This document shows positions 7,005-13,849 of a stretch of 13,849 nucleotides of DNA, piece by piece. This DNA comes from Terana coerulea (taxonomy: Eukaryota > Basidiomycota > Agaricomycetes > Polyporales > Phanerochaetaceae), in the NCBI GenBank assembly GCA_024811115.1, contig JAKOGH010000079.1:1-13849 (forward strand), read 5' to 3'. The notes under the pieces were generated by a model. The model had not been told where the DNA came from, searched no databases, and worked only from the letters and a program-made list of their open reading frames with translations. The first letter of the stretch is position 1, and each line of letters starts with the position of its first letter. The translations under genes were made by a program, and so were the position numbers.

Positions 7005-9180
7005 ATGAGCATGTTCGACCCTCTGAGCTCGACCTTTGGCGAAGAGCCGCCCCGCCATGGCCCACCACGCCACGAACGCCAAACACGCCGATACCCAATC
7101 TTCCTCGACCCTCCACGCCACGCCCTAACACTTCTCGACCACAAACACCCGATACGGGTGGTTTGTATGGAAAGCAGCCTCGCGTGTATGGGCAGCCGGA
7201 GCCAGGGCTCATCTCTCCCACCGCTACTACTGGGTCCAATGGAACGAAATTTGAAAGGCCGGAGCCATACCTGAAGGTCAGAATAACTGGGTTGGACCGG
7301 AACAGGAGGGACATTCTTGTGAAGTTCGATGCTCAAGTACGTCTTTCGCGAACTGAATCGCAACAGGGCTCACAAAGCACAACAGACGAACCTCAACAAC
7401 TTCACGGGTACGACCTACCGCAACGTCTCGCGCTCGTACTTCGAGTTCCAGCAGTTTTACGAGGTCGTTCTGAACAACAACCCGCAGACGATTATCCCTG
7501 CACTGCCGCTCGCGCAGACGTCTGCGCCGACGGACGAGGAGGACGACCGGCTCGTGCGGATCATGCTGCAGCGGTGGTTGACGCGGATATGCGAGGACCC
7601 GATTCTCGTGCAGGAGGAGGAGCTGCGGTCGTTCATCGAGAGCGACTTCGGGTACCAGCCCACGCCCATCACGCGCAAGAAGACGTCGTCCGGCTTCAGC
7701 CTCATTCGGCGCAACGTGCCCGACGAGGATGAAGAACTGCAGCGGGCGCGCTTTGAGCTCACAAAGCTCGAGGGCCAGTTCTTCGAGGCGGCAAAGGCGA
7801 TCGACAAGCTCTCCAAAGTGCGCAAATGTGAGTATGATGATCATTATTGTACTGGGTTATTTGTTGATTGACGTCACCGCGCAGCACTGGGTAACGTGAG
7901 GTCCGAAGTGGGAAACAAGCTTGTGAATGTCGCGACGACGGAGGCGCATCCGCCGCTCGGAAATGCCCTTCGGAAACTTGGACGGACGTACCACAGTCTT
8001 GCAGATCTCGACCAAGCACAAGGCATCAGCGAATGTGTCATCATTGGTGACACGCTTGGCTACCAGGGCCTCAACGCGCGGTCGGCGAAGGAGACGCTTC
8101 AGCAGAGAACCTCAGTCTTGGAGGAATATCAGGCCGCTGTGAAGACTGCTATATCTAAGCGGCGGAACATTGAACGCCTCAAGGCGAGTCGCAACATCCC
8201 TGCTGACAAAGTCGACGAGGCTTTGGAGGACCTTCAAGAGGTATTTTATCCCACTCCGTAGAAATTGTGGAAAATACTAACCTTGGGTCTTTCCAGGCTG
8301 AAAGATACGAACAGATCCTTGCGCGCCGCGCAGAGGGCATATCACAGAACTTGCACCGCGCTATGACAAGACACAAGCGTCTCGTCGCGGAGGATGTCAC
8401 TGCGGCACTCATCGAGCACGTGCGATCCTCTATCATGTATGAGCGACAACACCTGCGCGAGCTGGAGGCCTTGCGACCCGATGTTCAGAACGCCGACAAG
8501 AAACACATTCCTACCAAACCTACGGTCGCACTGCGACCTAGCTTTGTCCCCCTTTGGAAGAGTTTTCCAAGGGTCCGATACCACCTCCTCTTGCCACGGC
8601 ACCTATCACCAATGGCAGCCGCACACCGTCGGCACAACCACCTCTCCAGGGGCCCCTCTCAGCCCGCCCTGCTTCGCCAAGTCCTGCTCCCGTGCCCCAA
8701 CGATACATGCCCACTCTTCCATCTTCTGTCGTGAACAGCCCTCTCCAGTCGCCTGGTGCTGGCCCGTCGTCCCCTGTTCTCTCTTCGGCGAAGACCCCAT
8801 CGTTCGCGCCTTCACTCAGTGATGGGCCTCCTCTAGGCGGTCGACTGGTCTCGGACGGCACAAAGTCGATGTTCGTGCCGAAACGAGTGTCTTCCCCGCT
8901 GTCGCCGTCGCCCAGCGTCCCTGGGCCGCTCGGCAGACCGCCCGCTCCGGCGAGCGTACATTCACCCCTGCACTCCAACGTGAGCTCGCCGCACCCGCTC
9001 GCCCAGTCGATGAGCTCTCCTCTGCACACGAGCGGATCCACGACAAACGGGCGGGGTGAGGATCTCGATCCGTTGGGCATGACCAAGCCGTCGTTCATGA
9101 GCCAGTCGGTGCGGGTGCAGCCGACGCGGCCGCGGTTGGATGCGCGAGAGGCGGCGAGCAAGCTGGCGAATATGTTCTGA
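7005..9180 (+). CDS. VPS17: Vps17-like SNX-BAR retromer subunit
   Basis: Vps17 pairs with Vps5 in the membrane-bending half of fungal retromer, which recycles receptors such as Vps10 from endosomes to the Golgi. Exons are 7005-7336, 7386-7827, 7885-8240 and 8297-9180. Introns of 49, 57 and 56 nt have GTACGT, GTGAGT and GTATTT donors, the last with a TACTAAC branch point. The protein opens MSMFDPLSSTFGEE, then a Pro/Thr-rich linker. The PX domain is at about 89-205 (PYLKVRITGLDRNRRDILV, NVSRSYFEFQQFYEVVLNNN, PQTIIPALPLAQTSAPTDEE, EELRSFIESDFGYQ). The BAR helices are at about 225-442, and a Ser/Pro-rich tail ends RLDAREAASKLANMF. Expected length is about 671 residues. The frame breaks twice, at a C4 run (7050-7053) and at a C5 run (8548-8552). 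Each is repaired by one extra C, which argues for sequence error. The PX text matches fungal Vps17 better than Vps5 or Mvp1. Confidence 0.92.
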
Positions 9181-9903
9181 GCGTAGGCTTGCTTCTATGT
9201 AGTTTGCCACTCACAAATTACTACACTCAAATCTCTTCGGCAACGATTTCGAACAAATTTATAACCAGCGGTGTCTGATGTTAACTGTGGTCTGTAGGTG
9301 AGACTGCTTTGGGGTCATTTAATTTGTTGTGGATGGAACGGCACCGAGAGTCAGACGCCTCGATTTGTTGGTAGATAGAAGCTCATAAATCTCTCGCTGC
9401 GCGACCCACGACGACACCCAGCCCATCATAACTATAATGTTTCAGTATGAGCCAGTTGGTGTCTGCGGTCTTCTTACCAATCACTAGCTATAGGTGCCCT
9501 GCTACTGCCGCCGCCCGGCTCAGCTGAACTTTTGTTTGGCCGTGTTTGATCCCAAAGCTTCTGCCTGCCAAATCCGGATGCAGGCAATATAATCCTTACC
9601 TTCATCTCCTGGAGGGTACTCACTCTGCTTCAGCGGCGTTCAGACCACCATATGGCTCGATGTAGACTCTCCAAAGCGGACTGCTACAGTTTCTTTGAGC
9701 GTGTATACAAAGTAAAGTCTCTACGAATATTACACGTGTAACATTCACATCGTTCCGAGCGCTCCGGCTGCACCTCAGGTCGTACGTCACACGCTGAACA
9801 TTCCTCACAACGATCATTTCCAGTATTCTCAAGGAATACCCAAGCTTCGTCTTCGTATCTCACTGCCCCATTTATTATCTTCCTTCGCCGATCGGCCAGG
9901 TAG
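9181..9903. other. Intergenic region downstream of VPS17
   Basis: This 723-nt stretch holds the VPS17 3' UTR and the approach to the CHAT relic. Frames on both strands are short and lack recognisable motifs. I looked upstream of the CHAT fragment for TPR-like or other partner-domain residues and saw none, so the fragment appears to start abruptly. Confidence 0.5.
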
Positions 9904-10518
9904 ATATCAATTGCGCGCTGTCGATGCTCCCTGCGCAATGCGAAGCAGGAGCTGGCATTTCTGCAGGATCTAGAGCCGAAATTCGTTTTGACCGAGGTGA
10001 AAGGTGACGAGGCGACGGCTAAGGGAGACATACGAAGACTCAACAACGCAGATTGGGTACACTTCGCGTGCCACGACCATCTCGTTCCTGGAGAGCCGCT
10101 TCAGCCAGTGTTCAAGCTCCACTACAAGGAGCAACTCACCTTGCTCCAAATCATTCGCTCGCATATCCCCCATGCCAAGCTTGCCTTCCTTTCCGCATGT
10201 CATACGGCAGAGTAGGCGGTTAGAAGTGCATCTGAAGAGGTTCTCCATCTTGCCGCGGCGATGCAGTTCCCGGGGTTCCGTAGCGTTATCGGCACTACGT
10301 GGTAGATGAAAGACGAGGATGGGCCGGGTCTGGCGGATTTCTTCTACAAGGATGTGCTGAGCGAGACGAGCGGTTCATACCCTCTGGAAGTAGGATACAA
10401 AAGAGCGGCGCGGGCTCTTTGCGTTGCGACGAAGAAACTGAGGAAGAAACTGGCGCCGGCGAAGGCGCCGGCGGATGCTTTGGACAGACGGGTGAACTAC
10501 GTACATATAGATGCATGA
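9904..10518 (+). pseudogene. Decayed CHAT-domain (caspase-like peptidase) fragment
   Basis: CHAT domains are clan CD cysteine peptidases related to caspases, often fused to TPR or NLR-like modules and common in basidiomycetes. One plus-strand frame, open from 9904, reads LRNAKQELAFLQDLEPKF, then ADWVHFACHDHLVPGEP with the His box, then LTLLQIIRSHIPHAKLAFLS and ACHTAE with the Cys box. The stop TAG follows at 10213-10215. The same frame continues EEVLHLAAAMQFPGFRSVIG and TTW, meets a second TAG (10303-10305), then reads MKDEDGPGLADFFYKDVLSE to a TGA at 10516-10518. Both catalytic motifs survive. The first TAG falls in the loop after HTA and the second replaces the small residue usual after TxW. 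No indel is needed, unlike the neighbouring genes. The N-terminal part and any sensor domain are missing. It is a relic or an inactive fragment, not a working protease as read. Confidence 0.8.
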
Positions 10519-11001
10519 CGAAACTACTCACTTGATCCTTCCTATATTATGTGGCGCTGTAACACCGCAGGAATCAAGGCGTCACTGGCATGATGTCTGT
10601 GCAATAGAGTTAGCATATAAAATCGTTATGCGGAGACCGCCGCCGCCGCTATGAAGTATGTTTGCATCAAGTGGTGTATGCTCACAAATCACGGTGTTGA
10701 CAAGCGTAATGGACATGAGACGGCGCATGAAGTCCTCGAGTCAGCAAGTGCAGGCTCCAAATAACGTGGCTTGAAGAGCCTGTCAGCCTGAGATCCTTCG
10801 ACATTAGGTTAGCTTAAGCCAGACAGTATTCTCAAGGATCACGACGCCGAAACAACGTTGAAGGGCATATAATACAGCTGTGTCATTAACAGAGCATATT
10901 GTCAAGACAATTATGAAGGTTGACCTGTCACCCCAAAAATCCAAGAAATAATCAAACGCGTAGCGTACAGCACTCCTCCAGTTGACCATCATGGTCAGCC
11001 A
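10519..11001. other. Intergenic region between CHAT relic and zinc-finger gene
   Basis: The two flanking units converge, so this 483-nt gap is 3' flank on both sides. It contains a short CCG trinucleotide run (about 10637-10648) and a TATAAAA at 10616-10622. A 62-codon minus-strand frame (10804-10992) has no recognisable motif. Nothing else is supportable. Confidence 0.5.
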
Positions 11002-12277
11002 TCAACCGCTTCGCCGCAATCGTTTCCAACCTGCTGGATGGCTTTCTTCCAAGTGCTTGATCAAATAGTCCTTCTCGTTGCTTGCCATCGGCACAGGTGG
11101 CTCGTCCACCACTGCCTTGCTGTTCCTGAATCTGTTGAAAGGCAAATAATCAATGAGGCTGCCACTGACATAGTGACGTGAAGCATAAAACATACTTGCA
11201 CATTATGCACCACTTCTTGCCATCCTCCTTTGTCTCATACGCAATATTGAGACATGTGTCTTCAGTTTGCATCTCATCCTCATCCTCTTCGATTGGTTGG
11301 TCATCAATTGCATCGGGTTCACCCATTGTGAGGTCAATGACTGGCGCAGGTGTGGTCAGCTGGGGTGCCTGTGCCTGCTGAGGAGGTACAGGCTGCGAAT
11401 GCTCAGATGATGAGATTGGCTGGGTTGGTACTGCAGCGTGAGCAGGAACCGGTGCAGGAGGGATCGGAATCTGCTGTGATGGAAAAGTACCAGGATATGC
11501 ATTCATGTGCACTCTGCCATCAGCATACGGTAGCATAGAGGCTGTTGGAGACGGTACACCGGATGGTTGTAGTTGAGATGGCGTGGCAGTTGGAGGCATT
11601 GCGTGGTTTGGCTAGAGCCTGTGTGTAAGATGCCGCATGCAATGTTACAGGAGTACGCACAGCATAGTGTTGGTATGCAGCCATCCCACGAAATGGTGCT
11701 TGGTGTGCCATTTGCGCTGCTGCCCACTGTTGTCTACCTTGAAGCGGCAGCCTGTACACAGATGCATTCATTGTCAACCCTCACATAGAATGGAACCAGA
11801 GACACCAAAGAGACATTACTCACATGCCATAGAGAGCAGCGTCACGCTCCATGGCAATCTGCCGGACAAGCTCGCTCAGATGACGGACCTCATTAGTACG
11901 GGCATTCAGGTCTGCTGTGAGGCTAGCAATCTGCCCGCCTTGGCGTTTGACTATGGATTGTAGGGTCGCATTATCTTGCGAGATCTTCATTACAGTGTGC
12001 TTGAATTCCGCGTTCTGTTCCCGAATCTCTTGACTGAGCTGCGCAGAATAGGGAAAGCTCCCTTGTTCCTGCAGGGCAGCATCCACAGTAGCAGAGAGCA
12101 CGCCCATGAATGTGGAGAATATGTCCTCCTCCAACAAGGCATCCCTATAAACGATTATAGCATACTTCGTATCGTATGTATGCACGGACATACTCACCGG
12201 TTGGACGTCGAAGGGCCCGCGCTGTCCGTGTTCATCGTCGCCGCCGCCTGCTGACTCGGTTCAGGATCGACGTCCAT
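11002..12277 (-). CDS. Coiled-coil protein with C-terminal C2H2-like zinc finger, function unknown
   Basis: Five exons, 12277-12198, 12144-11824, 11751-11661, 11611-11196 and 11131-11002, join in frame without any correction to give 345 residues. Introns of 53, 72, 49 and 64 nt start GTGAGT, GTGAGT, GTGCGT and GTATGT and end in AG. The start, MDVDPEPSQQAAATMN, is the first ATG of exon 1. Residues 62-132 form a coiled coil (AEFKHTVMKISQDNATLQSI, RTNEVRHLSELVRQIAMERD). Residues about 165-255 are Pro/Gln/Ala-rich. An acidic SIM-like patch follows, VIDLTMGEPDAIDD...EEDEDE. The C-terminus has Cys299-x2-Cys302-x26-His329-x4-His334 (KWCIMCK...YLIKHLEESHPAGWKRL), a plausible single zinc site. I recall similar 'acidic patch, CxxC, HC/HL..HP.AW..LR' endings in Agaricomycete orphan proteins. 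A nuclear regulatory role is inference. The splice sites were called by eye, so exon 3 is the least sure. Confidence 0.75.
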
Positions 12278-12757
12278 AGAAGGCGTGACAACGAGCGCGC
12301 TACTCAGGCAAAGCAGCGCACCCTAAGTGTTCTCAGTCGTGGAGGTTGGGAGGAGACCTAGTCCCGTCCATGCGGACGGTGTCCGACTCGACTGCTCAGA
12401 CGGCGTTCAAGCTCACTGACTTGAAACCCGACCTGACCTGATCCGTTCAACGCAATCTTCGGCGCCTTCCGTGATCCATCCCCGTCTCGAGATCTAGACA
12501 GGGACGTCGTCTGGGATAAATCGCATGCAACACTGTGCGAACGGATATATGCAGAGAAGTAGCTACTGAGACCCAAAGCTGTAGTACAAACTTTACATCT
12601 GTGCAGGTAACTAGCTAACAGGCTGTCAATGAGAAGCAACAAGAAAACAACATTTGACAAAATTACACTTGAGAAGGGTACAATACTTGAAACTCAGTCT
12701 TTGTCCATGTACACTGAAAAGCAACAAACCCGTATCCTACTATCAGTAGACACCCTT
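12278..12757. other. Intergenic region between USP gene and zinc-finger gene
   Basis: Both flanking genes are on the minus strand, so this 480-nt gap holds the USP 3' UTR and the zinc-finger gene promoter. A 100-codon minus-strand frame (12660-12358) begins with a hydrophobic stretch but has no family match I know. A small hairpin, CCGTCC-ATGC-GGACGG, lies at 12364-12379. No TATA or CCAAT box is obvious. Confidence 0.5.
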
Positions 12758-13849
12758 CTACTTGCTCCACCCTGGTATTCTCCGCCTTGGTGACTTCGGC
12801 GACGAGCCCAGGGTGTTACCCCAGTTAGGCGACTGAACGGACTCTTCCCTCCTTTGAACTTGTGTCCGTACTTGTGAAAGGACGAGCCCTTGTTGTGAGT
12901 CAACGGCGTCCTAGCATACTGTGCAATCGGGCTGCCTCGGTTCTCCTCCTCCTCGTGGCGCTTCCGTTTCTTGGCAGACGCGGAGTCCGTGCCGTAGAAC
13001 GACTGCGTGGCGATTGTGGCGAAGGCGGTAGGTACTGAAGGAGTGGCAGTCGTGGATGCACGGCTGGAAGAAGATGGCGTTTCGCTGGTTCCTGCGACAA
13101 CGACAGGCGTAGGAGGGAGAGGCTTGTCGGATTCGACACGTTGACCCACGTCGTCCTCATCCTCATCGTCGTGGTATTGTGATAGGCTGAGGAGTGCTTT
13201 CGACGGCTTCGTTGGTGATGCCTTCGTTGGTGACACCGCCCTTGCAGCTATTTTCTTTTAAGAGTCTCGGCTTGCGGGTCGGGCCTCGACGACGTCGGCG
13301 CTATCACGGGCGACGGCATGAGTGGGCCAATGAACCGCTTCGTCAGGGCCCCGCATCTTCTTCATCCTCGCCATCTATTGACTTCCTCTTCTTCATACCA
13401 GAGACCAGCCCAGGTTTCAGCGGTCCAGCAGCAGGTTTGCTTGACGCCCCAACAGCGGCTTCCAGCGCCTGGCCCTTGTCACGTATGTAGAATAGCATGT
13501 ACGCGTTTCTCATCCCCAGGGGTGCGCCGGAGTGCCGTGAGACCGAATCGTCATTCATCTCGAACCATTGCCCCGACGCATCCTTGATATGTGCGTAGTA
13601 GTGCCCTGAGTTCGGTCCCCGCCGGCGTGGGAGACCACTCCAAAGAGGGAGTACGTTGGTCCGTGCTGTCCTTCGCTCATGACCTGCTGTAGGGAAAGGC
13701 GTTCGTCGTATCTGATTGGGTGTCCAATCTTGCGCCCCATGGGAGAGAAGCGTTTCAGATGCACGGTGAGAACCATAGGAGCTTCGTGGACGGTGAACTG
13801 CTTCTCAGCGTTGACATGCTTCTTGCACCTACGTGTCGTTAGTTGAATG
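12758..13849 (-). CDS. USP36/42-like ubiquitin C-terminal hydrolase, 3' part
   Basis: This is a C19-family deubiquitinase that cleaves ubiquitin from substrates. The last exon starts at 13828, after an intron whose CTAAC branch and TAG acceptor (13829-13831) are visible and which runs off the window, so the catalytic Cys box is not seen. The exon reads CKKHVNAEKQFTVHEAP, MVLTVHLKRFSPMGRKIGHP, EGQHGPTYSLFGVVSHAGG, then PNSGHYYAHIKDASGQWFEM (His box), NDDSVSRHSG and NAYMLFYIRDKGQALEAAV. The tail has tandem SPTK motifs, a KKRKRHEEEE nuclear-localisation-like cluster, and ends LGSSPKSPRRRIPGWSK with the stop at 12758-12760. Basic nuclear tails are usual in the nucleolar USP36/Ubp10 group. Four frame breaks, at 13617-13620, 13346-13352, 13251-13254 and 12819-12822, are each cured by one extra base in a run of C, G/C, T or C (plus strand). 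The family call is firm; the subfamily is likely. Confidence 0.88.

Noticed and set aside
6926..7010. Upstream start of the VPS17 frame (text MSLEQLCGRRPPP)
   Set aside because: It is open only because the C4 break at 7050-7053 puts the linker in that frame. MSMFDPLSSTFGEE at 7005 is the sensible N-terminus.
9684..10046. 120-codon minus-strand frame over the CHAT relic
   Set aside because: Its right half is antisense to the CHAT coding text and it shows no motif of its own.
12358..12660. 100-codon minus-strand frame starting with a hydrophobic MSNVVFLLLLIDSLLASYL
   Set aside because: No domain, no splice support, and it fills the gap between two same-strand genes where UTR and promoter are expected. 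The tail is Arg/Ser low complexity.
1..13849. tRNA, rRNA, CRISPR or intact transposon
   Set aside because: No T-loop-like GGTTCRANTCC with a matching fold, no regularly spaced repeats, and no transposase or reverse-transcriptase motifs were seen on either strand.

Overview
The window looks like a piece of an Agaricomycete (mushroom-forming basidiomycete) nuclear genome, probably from the polypore side, although the exact lineage is inference. The evidence is moderately GC-rich coding DNA, many short spliceosomal introns of about 49-72 nt with GT..AG ends and CTAAC-type branch points, and fungal versions of housekeeping proteins. There are no bacterial-type operons, tRNA, rRNA, CRISPR arrays or recognisable intact transposons.

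Layout from left to right. Positions 1-149 (minus) hold the first 49 codons of a membrane protein that leaves the window. It shares a 224-nt divergent promoter with PEX14 (374-1774, plus), the peroxisomal docking peroxin. A convergent gap (1775-2347) follows, with a weak protein-like relic. Next comes a single-pass cell-surface protein (3136-2348, minus). A gene-poor stretch of 2 kb (3137-5133) carries an inverted pair of diverged repeats rich in GTTC/GAAC half-sites and an 11-bp perfect palindrome containing CCAAT. Then come RIB1, GTP cyclohydrolase II (5134-6647, plus), and VPS17, a retromer SNX-BAR subunit (7005-9180, plus). After another gap lies a decayed CHAT-domain (caspase-like) gene fragment (9904-10518, plus). 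An intact five-exon gene for a coiled-coil, C2H2-like zinc-finger protein of unknown function follows (12277-11002, minus). The 3' part of a USP36/42-like ubiquitin hydrolase runs off the right edge (minus, stop at 12758).

The genes do not form a pathway. They cover peroxisome import, riboflavin synthesis, endosomal sorting and deubiquitination, with lineage-restricted genes and debris between them, as is usual in fungal chromosomes.

The most consistent unusual signal concerns the sequence itself. Four otherwise well-preserved genes (PEX14, the surface protein, VPS17 and the USP) are broken by about nine single-base frameshifts. Almost all sit in runs of 3-6 identical bases and nearly all look like one missing base. 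This points to homopolymer errors in the assembly rather than real pseudogenes. By contrast, the CHAT fragment keeps one frame and is stopped by two TAG codons, so it looks like a real pseudogene.
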